Shown one piece after another: positions 54,374 through 62,499 of a stretch of 64,000 nucleotides of DNA. Source of the DNA: an uncultured Alphaproteobacteria bacterium. GTDB taxonomy: Bacteria > Pseudomonadota > Alphaproteobacteria > RF32 > CAG-239. Within the stretch, counting starts at the first letter, position 1. Every line of letters begins with the position of its first letter. Position numbers and translations under genes: made by a program. Under the pieces are notes generated by a model. That model saw only the letters and a list, made by a program, of their open reading frames with translations. It made no database searches and was not told the origin of the DNA. The DNA is taken from NCBI GenBank assembly GCA_949493535.1, contig CASZWJ010000002.1, forward strand, positions 1-64,000. The letters run 5' to 3'.

Positions 54374-54700
54374 CGTATGCTTCCTATAACGGATTTTCTA
54401 TTAAAAATTGAATATAATAATTTTATAGAATAAATTTTTTTATCGCAACTAAAAGTTTTTCTGGAGATGAGGCTTTGAACTAAATTTTATATCATGCAAA
54501 GGTTTGCTGTTCTTTATTTTAGTTCAGCTCATTTTTTTAGCTGCTTACAGATATAAATATAGGAAATAAATCCTAATTTTGCAATAGAAAGCAGTGTCTT
54601 ATCCACAACTTTTATTTGTATTAATGGTTTGGGGTTTGTGTTTAATTAAAATATACTAAATTAGTATTTATTGATATACATTCGGTATAAAGAGATTATC
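54374..54700. other. AT-rich gap between array units B and C
   Basis: No gene is seen. It carries the 5' region repeated at 52232-52460, and probably the promoter of the unit B membrane genes. Homology to the other copy is patchy but collinear. Confidence 0.5.
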
Positions 54701-55170
54701 TTATAAAGAAGCTGTTGTTGTTATTTTTGTAAACGAGCCGGTCTGCTTGTGGGCATTGTCATTTTCATCAACGATTGTACTGTTTTGATAGTTGAGGTTG
54801 ATGTTTTTAATATTAGCTTGTTCTAATGTAATAAGTTCACCATTATCAACCAAGCCGTTTTGGTTGGAATCCTTCCAGACTTTGACTTCGTTCCAAGCAG
54901 CGTCAGAAGCGTTGAAAACGCCGTCGGAATTGCTGTCTAAGTCTTTCAGGGCTTCAAACCCGTTGGCGGCTTTTTTGCCGTTGGAAAGAACGGTATTATT
55001 GCCGAAGAGTTCGGAACCGTTGTCAATCTGCCCGTTGTTGTTGAGGTCTCTGACGAGCAGGCCGTCATCTTGTCCGACCCAGCCGGTTCTTTCGGCAAAG
55101 CCGTTGCCGTCATGGTCAAAATAAACGCCGTTTGCCGCTGAAACGGTTTCCACGCCGTCACCATCCAAAT
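54701..55170 (-). pseudogene. Orphan FrpC-like module (copy C) without start domain or RTX repeats
   Basis: The frame begins inside the module (LDGDGVETV) with no upstream domain, ribosome binding site or natural start. It ends about 15 residues after QTGSFT, where it leaves homology with copy A. Over 54733-55160 it is almost identical to 50330-50760, including silent positions, which points to recent duplication or gene conversion. It borders the terminator of the protease gene. Confidence 0.8.
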
Positions 55171-55229
55171 TTAGAGGCTTATTGTATTTAATGGCAATAT
55201 GTTAAGTCTGGATGAGTTTGTCTGTAAAA

Positions 55230-55260
55230 AAAATCCCCGGAAGTTATCCGGGGATTTTTT
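55230..55260 (-). terminator. Terminator of the autotransporter gene
   Basis: AATCCCCGGA/TCCGGGGATT has A and T runs on both sides, right at the 3' end of the minus-strand protease gene. The stem is almost the same as the fmt terminator. Confidence 0.9.
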
Positions 55261-58200
55261 TAATTGAGCGGGGCGCCGAAGCCCAACATTATTCGGTAAT
55301 CGGGGGTGACATCGCGATTATCCGGATTGATTCTTGTTCCAAATTCGGCACGGAACCATTTATCTTCTTCTGTCTCATGTGTGAAGTATAGTCCTAAGTC
55401 AATCTCCCGGGCTTCAGGTTTGAGTTTCAGATTATATTTTTCTCTGTATATAATATCTTCTTTCGGATCTCGTCCGACAGGCAAATCAAAGAGCATGCTG
55501 CCTCGGTTGATTGTCAGCGGCTGGGCTATTTGCAGCCCCAGTTTAGCTTCTTGATTAAGTTTATACGCAATGTCAAGCGAGATGCTTTCGCTTTTAATGT
55601 CGGACAGGGACATCAGCGTATTTGATTTGGCTTTGCGGGTTTGGGTTCGTCCTTGGTAATATGCTGCGGTAATGCTCAAATCATCAACCGGCATTAATCC
55701 GATTTCTAAACCGAAATAATTGGTCAGACTGTTCTCCGTTGCAAAAGCGCCGGAGCCGTTCATGCCCAAAACGGAACCGTCTTCCTGCAAAAAACCGCCT
55801 TTGAAGCCAAAGGTTACATAATCTGCCGGTGTGAAATTGAAGACATAGTCAATGGCATTAAACTCGTTGTCATTTTGCAATTTTAAGCGCTGATCGTCAT
55901 TATAGAAACCGTTTTTACCGGTATAGACGGCAACATCAAAACTCAGTTCCTGATTGAATTTGTATGCGCTTTTAATACCGAATGCTTCGTTCATATTCAG
56001 GAACGGGTTGCTTGTTGCTTTAGAAAAATAGTCGCCGTTTTTATAAGCGGTATTTTCGCTGAAAAAGAATCCGACGCTGGTATCTTTGTCAACCATATAG
56101 TCGAAGGCAAAAGAGCCGAGCTGCATATTGTCAACAGGATCGCTGATTCTGTTTGAAAAAGACATGGACAAATTGTTATTGACGGCAATTTTTTGAATTT
56201 TGTTGCGATTAGTGAACTGTTTCATGTCGTTTTCAAGTTTTTTATTATGATTGCTTGTGGTGAACAATGATTTTGTTTCCAGCGGATAAGGGCGTTCATA
56301 TTTATCAAGGAAAATCATTTGTTGCGGCAGTTTTTCAATAATGTTGGCCATGTTGTACGGAACGGCAATTTTTGAATGGCTCAGTGCGACGGATGCACCG
56401 CTGACTGTATCTTCCGTCGGAACTTCAAAAACGCCGAGAGGCATTGTTGCCGCCTCAAGGTTGACCAGACCGTGCCCATAAATTTCATCAACGCCGGGAG
56501 CGCCCAAATCGGTTGCCGTTTCAAACAAAATATGGACAGCTTGCTGCGGCGTTAAATTGGGAAATGCGCTCATTATCATGGCCAAGCTTCCGCTTACAAC
56601 CGGAGCGGCCATGGATGTTCCCGCTAATCCGGCAACGGTATTTTCCCCATAGGTTGATTTAATCGGGTGGTCTTCCGTTCCGCCCGGCGCCGCAATGCAC
56701 CAATTGGCGGCAGAGCCGCATTTGTTGGAATAGCTTGCAAGATTGTTATTTTGATCTACTGCGACAACAGAAACAAATAAACCGTCAGCAGAAGTTACTT
56801 CTTTGGGAATAGCTGAAAAAACACCGGACTCGTCTTTGCCTTCATTTCCTGCAGCCACCACGAGGATGCGCCCTTTGTTGAAAAATGTATCAAGATTAGT
56901 ATGCTGATTAAAATAGTCTCCATAATTTTGGGCATTCAGGTCTTCTCTCCAACCGGGGCCCAAGCTCATATTGACGATTTGAATATCTTGGTTTTTCGAA
57001 TCCATCATATTGCCAAAGTCTTCAATCGTACTGTTTATCAAGCCTATATGTGTATCAATATTGCCGAATTGATTGTAGATGAACGGAAGTAAACCTACAT
57101 TTTGAACAACGCCCTGAGTAAGGCCGCCAATCGGTTTGGCTCCGATAATTCCTGCGACATGCGTTCCATGTCCGTTTATTTCGTTGGGGTCATAGCCTTC
57201 CGGCGCATCGGCCTGCGGACCGTTTATATAATGGGGTGTCGTGTCTGTGACTTTCCAGACATAATCGCTTGAAAAGTGGGAAATATAAGTATTCCATGTT
57301 TCCTGCGACATACTGCCGACTTCTTGAAGCGGCTGTCCTGCGCCGTTTTGCAGCATAAGCTTTCCTTTGGTTGCGTCAAAAGAATAGCACATTGTTTTGT
57401 TGACGCCGGAGCAGGGGCCGAAGTCGAAATTAAAACCAAAGACTCCGCCGCCGTTTTCTTCCGTGAACTTAACGATATTGTCTTTCAGTTTTATATTATT
57501 AGCCCAAACGCCGTTGTCATATACGGCGACATTGACTACTTCATCACTGTATGTGTAGTCAACCTCTTGAAGCGTCGGTAAATTTCCTCCCGGGTGGTAT
57601 TCTTTAAATTGACGATAGACTTTGCGGCCGTCGTAACCGCGGGCGTAAGCGGCCGGTGCATTGATTTGTTCCAGAAAACCGCTGCCGATGACCTGTTCTG
57701 TTTTGTAATCGTCAGGATTTCCGTTTGCGGGGTGAGCCATCAGATATATGTTACTGGTTGGTGATACTTCAACATCGGTCCATTGTATATCACCGTCACC
57801 GCCGCCGGGGTTGTTACTGCCGCCACCGCCGCCGCTGCCGGCTAAGACAGCAACTGCCATACCGGTCATCAGGGCCGTTGTTCCGAATGTTTGCATTCTG
57901 GGGGTGAAAAAAGTTTTCTTTTCCGTCGGATTTAAGAAAGCATATCTGTCATATCCCGGTTGATTCTCAAAAAAGGCATTGCGGTAACGCGGGCTCATGC
58001 GGCGCAGGCAGGGCGGGTTAGGGTCTGCGCTCATATTGCGCAGCAGATTATAGCCGTCATAGTCTTTCTGATAAATCGCATGGCAAAGGGAATTGATGCC
58101 GTTAGAATCAGGAGAATCAATCCAGACACCGTTGGTGACGGCATTTTTCAAGCCGGCAACATCTTTGGCTTTCATAAAACCGTAAATGATTCTGAATTCA

Positions 58201-58283
58201 TAATTGCTGCTTTGGGCGAGGGTGTTTCCCGCATATAAAAAGACAGTCAGCGCGGCTAAAATGCCTTTGTAAAAATTTTTCAT
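55260..58283 (-). CDS. Subtilisin-like (S8) serine protease autotransporter
   Basis: 1007 residues from ATG 58283 (after AGGAAACATCTGGCG). A signal peptide (FYKGILAALTVFLYAGNTLA) is followed by an ankyrin-like stretch (LKNAVTNGVWIDSPDSNGIN), then a Gly-rich linker (AVLAGSGGGGGSNN) after a hydrophobic piece. The S8 catalytic triad is visible: Asp in VNVAVYDNGVW, His in NGHGTHVAGIIGA, Ser in LAGTSMAAPVVSGSLAMIMS. The last ~300 residues are beta-strand-rich and end YRIMLGFGAPLN, as an autotransporter barrel. Expected role: surface-exposed or released protease. It adjoins the RTX array. Confidence 0.88.
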   Translation of the reverse strand: MKNFYKGILAALTVFLYAGNTLAQSSNYEFRIIYGFMKAKDVAGLKNAVTNGVWIDSPDSNGINSLCHAIYQKDYDGYNLLRNMSADPNPPCLRRMSPRYRNAFFENQPGYDRYAFLNPTEKKTFFTPRMQTFGTTALMTGMAVAVLAGSGGGGGSNNPGGGDGDIQWTDVEVSPTSNIYLMAHPANGNPDDYKTEQVIGSGFLEQINAPAAYARGYDGRKVYRQFKEYHPGGNLPTLQEVDYTYSDEVVNVAVYDNGVWANNIKLKDNIVKFTEENGGGVFGFNFDFGPCSGVNKTMCYSFDATKGKLMLQNGAGQPLQEVGSMSQETWNTYISHFSSDYVWKVTDTTPHYINGPQADAPEGYDPNEINGHGTHVAGIIGAKPIGGLTQGVVQNVGLLPFIYNQFGNIDTHIGLINSTIEDFGNMMDSKNQDIQIVNMSLGPGWREDLNAQNYGDYFNQHTNLDTFFNKGRILVVAAGNEGKDESGVFSAIPKEVTSADGLFVSVVAVDQNNNLASYSNKCGSAANWCIAAPGGTEDHPIKSTYGENTVAGLAGTSMAAPVVSGSLAMIMSAFPNLTPQQAVHILFETATDLGAPGVDEIYGHGLVNLEAATMPLGVFEVPTEDTVSGASVALSHSKIAVPYNMANIIEKLPQQMIFLDKYERPYPLETKSLFTTSNHNKKLENDMKQFTNRNKIQKIAVNNNLSMSFSNRISDPVDNMQLGSFAFDYMVDKDTSVGFFFSENTAYKNGDYFSKATSNPFLNMNEAFGIKSAYKFNQELSFDVAVYTGKNGFYNDDQRLKLQNDNEFNAIDYVFNFTPADYVTFGFKGGFLQEDGSVLGMNGSGAFATENSLTNYFGLEIGLMPVDDLSITAAYYQGRTQTRKAKSNTLMSLSDIKSESISLDIAYKLNQEAKLGLQIAQPLTINRGSMLFDLPVGRDPKEDIIYREKYNLKLKPEAREIDLGLYFTHETEEDKWFRAEFGTRINPDNRDVTPDYRIMLGFGAPLN

Positions 58284-58488
58284 CGCCAGATGTTTCCTGA
58301 TAATATTAGTAATTGAATAAATTATATTTATTATCCTGTGTTTGACAAACAAAACGGGGCTTTTATTAACAGAAGGTTAAGAAATATTGCGAAAAATTAT
58401 GTGTCTTTATTTTGGCAAAAAAATCTTGAGCTTAGCGTTAATCAATTTATACTGTGATTATTGTAAAAATAAATTTGAGAGGGGTATT

Positions 58489-59832
58489 ATGGGAAATAAA
58501 CTTTTTGGAACTGACGGCGTTCGCGGCGTGGCAAATGTTTATCCGATGACGGCTGATTTTGCAATGAAGTTGGGCAAGGCTTGTGCCGAAATTGTTTGTA
58601 CCAAAACGCACCGCGCCGCAATCGGCAAAGATACGCGCATTTCCGGAGATATGCTTGAAGCCGCACTGGCCGCAGGTTTTACGTCAATGGGTATTGACGT
58701 GGTGCGTTTGGGCGTTTTGCCGACCCCCGCAGTAACGACGGTTACGCCTGAACTGGGTGTCGATATGGCCGTTATGATTACGGCATCCCATAATCCTTAC
58801 AAAGACAACGGCATTAAGCTGATTGCCGCTGACGGGGAAAAGTTTTCCGATGCCGTTACCGCTGAACTGGAAGAAAAAGTCAACGCTGATGATTTTGCAG
58901 CCGGCCCTGATAAAATCGGGCGTATCAGCGATGATGATTCCGCAATTGAAAAATATGTCAAAATTGCGAAATCGACAGCGAAAGGCAATAATCCGTTAAA
59001 AGGACTGAAAGTTGTTCTTGATTGTGCGAACGGCGTATTTTCGGAAATTATGCCCCGTGTTTATAAAGAGCTTGGCGCAGATGTCATTGTTATGGCAAAT
59101 CAGCCTGACGGATTGAATATCAACCGCGATTGCGGTTCTATGCATCCGCAGAAAATGATGGAAAAAGTCAAAGAAGTTAAAGCCGATTTGGGTATTGCCG
59201 TTGACGGTGACGGAGACCGGATTATTGTTTGCGATGACAAGGGTGAAAAAGTCAACAGCGAACAGATTATCGGATTTTTGGCGCAATATATGGACAGTAT
59301 AGGCCAATTGAACGGCCGTGCCGTTGTTTCGACAATCCTTTCCAACACGGCGTTGGAGCGCTTTGTCAAAGAAAAAGGCATTCCATATTACAGCACGCCG
59401 GTCGGCGAACGCCATGTCGTGGCAAAAATGAAAGAAACCGGCGGCGCTGTCGGCGGCGAAGAGTCCGGACATGTCGTGGCTCTGGATTATTGCAAATCCG
59501 GCGATGCTTTGGTCGTATCGTTGATTTTAAGCGAAGGGCTGCTCAAAAGCGGTAAAAAAATGAGCGAAATTTTTCCGATTTTTGCTATGGATCCTTTTGA
59601 ATTTGTCAGTCCGCGTTTTGAGAGCCGCGAACAGGTTAAGGCGTTAGTTAAGCATGAGAGTATCCTCAAGCTGTTGGAAAACCTTAATCAGGAAATGAAC
59701 GGCGAGGGAAGAATTGTTATTCATCCGTCCGGTACCGAACCTCTTATCCGTATTTGGGTCAGCGGTAAAAATGCCGGAAAAGTGAAAAAGATTCACACAA
59801 CTTTAGTTGAAGCTTTTGAGAAATTGAGATAG
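58489..59832 (+). CDS. glmM: Phosphoglucosamine mutase
   Basis: Converts glucosamine-6-phosphate to glucosamine-1-phosphate for UDP-GlcNAc, which feeds peptidoglycan and lipid A. KLFGTDGVRGVANVYPMT at the N-terminus, the phosphoserine loop MITASHNPYKDNGIK (about residue 100), the metal loop VDGDGDRIIV, GGEESGHVV, and the phosphate site IHPSGTEPLIRIW. The ATG at 58489, after GAGAGGGG, gives 447 residues; a longer upstream frame has no ribosome binding site. Confidence 0.97.
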   Translation: MGNKLFGTDGVRGVANVYPMTADFAMKLGKACAEIVCTKTHRAAIGKDTRISGDMLEAALAAGFTSMGIDVVRLGVLPTPAVTTVTPELGVDMAVMITASHNPYKDNGIKLIAADGEKFSDAVTAELEEKVNADDFAAGPDKIGRISDDDSAIEKYVKIAKSTAKGNNPLKGLKVVLDCANGVFSEIMPRVYKELGADVIVMANQPDGLNINRDCGSMHPQKMMEKVKEVKADLGIAVDGDGDRIIVCDDKGEKVNSEQIIGFLAQYMDSIGQLNGRAVVSTILSNTALERFVKEKGIPYYSTPVGERHVVAKMKETGGAVGGEESGHVVALDYCKSGDALVVSLILSEGLLKSGKKMSEIFPIFAMDPFEFVSPRFESREQVKALVKHESILKLLENLNQEMNGEGRIVIHPSGTEPLIRIWVSGKNAGKVKKIHTTLVEAFEKLR

Positions 59833-59925
59833 TATCAAAAGGCAAGGGTTTGAAAAGGCTTAAACTTTTGTTTACTTTCAAAAGGTATACTTACAAGCAT
59901 CAGTTTATTTTTGAAACGAGGCAAC

Positions 59926-60144
59926 ATGATGAATAAGATAAAAGCCGCCGATTTAGATTGGCACAAGAATAAAGTTGTCGCAGCTCCGAAGCGCGGCAAT
60001 ATGGTGCTTGTAAGCTATGCTTTAAAACGCAATGAAGCTTATGGCAATTATCGGCCGCAGAATACCAGATGCGTTTGGCCGGGGTCTATGCTGAGCGGCG
60101 ACACCAGGATTTTGAGCCGCCGGTTGGCCGTGAAGACATTTTAG
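59926..60144 (+). CDS. Small hypothetical protein
   Basis: 72 residues, basic (LDWHKNKVVAAPKRGNMVLV, GNYRPQNTRCVWPGSM). ACGAGG precedes the ATG pair at 59926/59929. No signal peptide, membrane segment or known family. Ten nt separate it from the next gene, which suggests a small operon after glmM. Confidence 0.45.
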   Translation: MMNKIKAADLDWHKNKVVAAPKRGNMVLVSYALKRNEAYGNYRPQNTRCVWPGSMLSGDTRILSRRLAVKTF

Positions 60145-60154
60145 AGGAATACTT

Positions 60155-60475
60155 ATGATTAAAGGTTTTTTGGCGCTGTTTCGCAGCGGAGTGATTTTTG
60201 ATCCGTTTGTCCTTCTGGGCGTAGTTATGGGAATTTTTATGGCCGTTACGCCGAACAAAGAGGCTGTTGAAGCTTTGTTGAAGCAGGAAAGCTTTTATTT
60301 GCTGATTTTGCTGTTAGCTTTTTTGTATAATTGGTTTGTTAAAAAACTTTATAAAGATGACGGTGTTTCGCCGGATTATCTGCGAATGGGCTGGAATGTT
60401 TTTGCTTCTTTTGCCAAATTTATTTTGGCCTGTGTTTTCAGTTTTCTTTCTGTTATGGCCTTGTTCTTTCTCTAA
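60155..60475 (+). CDS. Small membrane protein of unknown function
   Basis: 106 residues with three hydrophobic segments (FDPFVLLGVVMGIFMAV, FYLLILLLAFLYNWFV, FAKFILACVFSFLSVMALFF) and short charged loops. TTAGAGGAATACTT precedes the ATG. Its stop overlaps the convergent YjfB-like gene by 4 nt. No family is recognised. Confidence 0.6.
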   Translation: MIKGFLALFRSGVIFDPFVLLGVVMGIFMAVTPNKEAVEALLKQESFYLLILLLAFLYNWFVKKLYKDDGVSPDYLRMGWNVFASFAKFILACVFSFLSVMALFFL

Positions 60476-60654
60476 ACTTTAATATCAATTAATGTCCCCA
60501 TTGTTTCTGATGGGGCAACGGTGCGGTCGCTTCCTGAATTGAGCAAAATATCAACGGCTTGTTTCTGCATGTCAATATTGGCTTTAATCAGCGACAATTG
60601 CATGTTTTGTACTGCCAGAGCATAAGATCCGAGAGCGTTTACGGATGAAGGCAT
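60472..60654 (-). CDS. YjfB-like putative motility peptide
   Basis: 60 residues: ALAVQNMQLSLIKANIDMQK then QAVDILLNSG resembles the short YjfB-type putative motility proteins, which share an amphipathic helix with Q-rich spacing and a conserved D.QKQ..-like stretch. AGGAGAAATAAA precedes the ATG. Family assignment is tentative. No flagellar operon is near; the only other motility gene in the window is the flagellin at 14.4 kb. Confidence 0.5.
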   Translation of the reverse strand: MPSSVNALGSYALAVQNMQLSLIKANIDMQKQAVDILLNSGSDRTVAPSETMGTLIDIKV

Positions 60655-60719
60655 TTTATTTCTCCTTTATTTTATTTCATTATAACAGAAAAGTTTTAAT
60701 GATTTCTAAAAGAGAAGAA

Positions 60720-60879
60720 TGTATAGGCTTTAGTTTATATGTTGTGTTAAATGTTGATGTATTATTTTGAGAAAGAGGAATAATAGTTTTTCTGTTAAGT
60801 TACTACAACCGGTAAATTCAGAAAAGCTGAATTAATGTTTGACTCTGTTCACAAAATAATCAGAACTAAAGCCTATACA
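60720..60879. repeat. 160-bp element with 16-bp terminal inverted repeats
   Basis: TGTATAGGCTTTAGTT at 60720-60735 and its exact complement AACTAAAGCCTATACA at 60864-60879 bracket non-coding AT-rich DNA. The size and ends fit a MITE-like element, but no target-site duplication or transposase is seen. Confidence 0.5.
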
Positions 60880-60887
60880 CTATTCAG

Positions 60888-60924
60888 AATAAGTGTTTTT
60901 TTTTTTTTGCAACCCAAAAATGTG
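60888..60924. repeat. Dispersed T-tract repeat, copy 2
   Basis: AATAAGTGT, a long T run, then GCAACCCAAAAATG, matching copy 1 at 51-88. It directly follows the 160-bp element. Confidence 0.4.
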
Positions 60925-60998
60925 AATGATCGGGTTTATTATATTGGTGTAACCGATTGCATTTTCATGAAGAATTTAGTGGGAAGACGGTGAGGGAT

Positions 60999-61030
60999 AA
61001 AAAAAAGAGGCTCATTTGAGCCTCTTTTTT
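60999..61030 (-). terminator. Terminator of the first IT-superfamily transporter
   Basis: GAGGCTC/GAGCCTC (61007-61013 with 61018-61024) has A and T runs on both sides, just past the stop at 61043. Confidence 0.85.
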
Positions 61031-61042
61031 AGATTGGTTTTC

Positions 61043-62386
61043 TTACATGAAGTATTGAACCTGTAAGAAGATGGTTGCAATTAAAACGCTTATCAGCATG
61101 GTCGGAATTGACCAGAGCATGAAGCCTAAAAAGCTTATAGGATGCCCTTCACGCTGAGCCATGCCTGCAACAATAACGTTTGCCGAAGCGCCGATTAATG
61201 TACCGTTGCCGCCGAAGCAAGCGCCGAGAGACAATGCCCACCAGACGGGCATCATAGCTTCTCTGCCGCCCATTGACGGTTCCATTGATTTAATCATCGG
61301 AATCATGGTGGCAACAAACGGGATGTTGTCTATTGCGCTTGAAATGATTGCAGAAGACCAAAGAATCAGGAAAGTTGATTTTTGAATGCTGCCTTCGGTA
61401 ATCTCAATGAACTTTTGTCCCAGCATTGACAGAACGCCGGTAACTTCCAAACCGTAAACAATGACGAATAAACCAGAGAAGAAGAAAATGGTTGTCCAGT
61501 CGACAATGCCGAAAATTTCTTCGATTTTCTGGTCTCTTTCATCATGTTTGTTGCCCAGAGTGTAGAGCAAAAGCAGAATTGCCGCTCCGGCCATGGCGAT
61601 TGTGCCGTTTGAAATATGCAGATGTTCGGCACTCATAAACGCTATGATAACGCAGAATAAAACAAACAATGCCTTCTTTAACAAAGACCAGTCGGTAATG
61701 CAATCTATTTCGCTGATGTTCATAACCGTTTGCTTGTTTTCTTCCGTTGTTGCCAAACGGCGCCCCCAAATGAGGTCAAAGGTGAAAATCAAGACAATCA
61801 TTGTCACCAAAACAACCGGTGTCAATTCAAACAGAAAATCCGTGAAAGACAGGTTAATGGAAGAACCTATTAAAATGTTCGGGGGATCGCCGATCAGGGT
61901 TGCCGTACCGCCGATATTTGACGAGAAGATTTCAAGAATCAAATAAGGGTAGGGATTGATTTTGAGCTTACGGGTTATTTGGAATGTAACCGGTGCTATC
62001 AACAGAACCGTGGTTACGTTATCCAGAAAAGCGGAAAATACGGCTGTTACAAAAGCTAATACAACCAACAGTCCGCGCGGATTAGCCCGAACTTTTTTTG
62101 CAGCCCAGACGGCTACAAACTGAAACATTCCCGATTTTTCGGAAATGCCGACAATTGTCATCATGCCGATGAGCAATGCCAAAGTGTTAAAATCAATGCC
62201 TTTAAGAGCGGTTTCCTGAGTTAGAATACCTACGAATATCATAACCGTTGCGCCAAGCAGGGCAACAATAGCCCTGTTTACTTTTTCAGTAAACAGAACA
62301 ACGTAAGAAATGATAACGATAGCCGTGGCTATAATTTTGGCATCCACACCGAAAACCAGCTGCGGTATTGCGGTTAAGTCTGACAT
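61043..62386 (-). CDS. ArsB/NhaD/SLC13-type (IT superfamily) permease, paralogue 1
   Basis: 447 residues with about eleven membrane segments. Typical IT-superfamily points: a two-fold arrangement with DNVTTVLLIAPVTFQITRKL and GGTATLIGDPPNILIGSS in the first half. The second half carries SAIDNIPFVATMIPMIKSM and LGACFGGNGTLIGASANVIV. Related proteins move anions (citrate, arsenite, dicarboxylates) or exchange sodium and protons; the substrate cannot be read here. It is very similar to the next gene upstream, a tandem duplicate. Confidence 0.85.
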   Translation of the reverse strand: MSDLTAIPQLVFGVDAKIIATAIVIISYVVLFTEKVNRAIVALLGATVMIFVGILTQETALKGIDFNTLALLIGMMTIVGISEKSGMFQFVAVWAAKKVRANPRGLLVVLAFVTAVFSAFLDNVTTVLLIAPVTFQITRKLKINPYPYLILEIFSSNIGGTATLIGDPPNILIGSSINLSFTDFLFELTPVVLVTMIVLIFTFDLIWGRRLATTEENKQTVMNISEIDCITDWSLLKKALFVLFCVIIAFMSAEHLHISNGTIAMAGAAILLLLYTLGNKHDERDQKIEEIFGIVDWTTIFFFSGLFVIVYGLEVTGVLSMLGQKFIEITEGSIQKSTFLILWSSAIISSAIDNIPFVATMIPMIKSMEPSMGGREAMMPVWWALSLGACFGGNGTLIGASANVIVAGMAQREGHPISFLGFMLWSIPTMLISVLIATIFLQVQYFM

Positions 62387-62469
62387 AATTTTTTTCCTTA
62401 CAATGTTAAACTATTTCATTATTGGTATACGCCTGCAAAAGCTAAAATTATCTTAATTTTACAGATATA

Positions 62470-62497
62470 AAAAAAGAGGAGCTTGGCTCCTCTTTTT
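62470..62497 (-). terminator. Terminator of transporter paralogue 2
   Basis: GAGGAGC/GCTCCTC (62476-62482 with 62486-62492) with a 3-nt loop lies between the two paralogues, so each has its own transcript end. Confidence 0.85.
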
Positions 62498-62499
62498 AC

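Larger units (their letters stand above)
60655..61042. other. Gene-free stretch with inverted repeat and T-tract repeat
   Basis: No coding region is supported. It contains a 16-bp perfect inverted repeat (60720/60864), T-tract repeat copy 2 and the terminator of the transporter gene. Confidence 0.6.
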
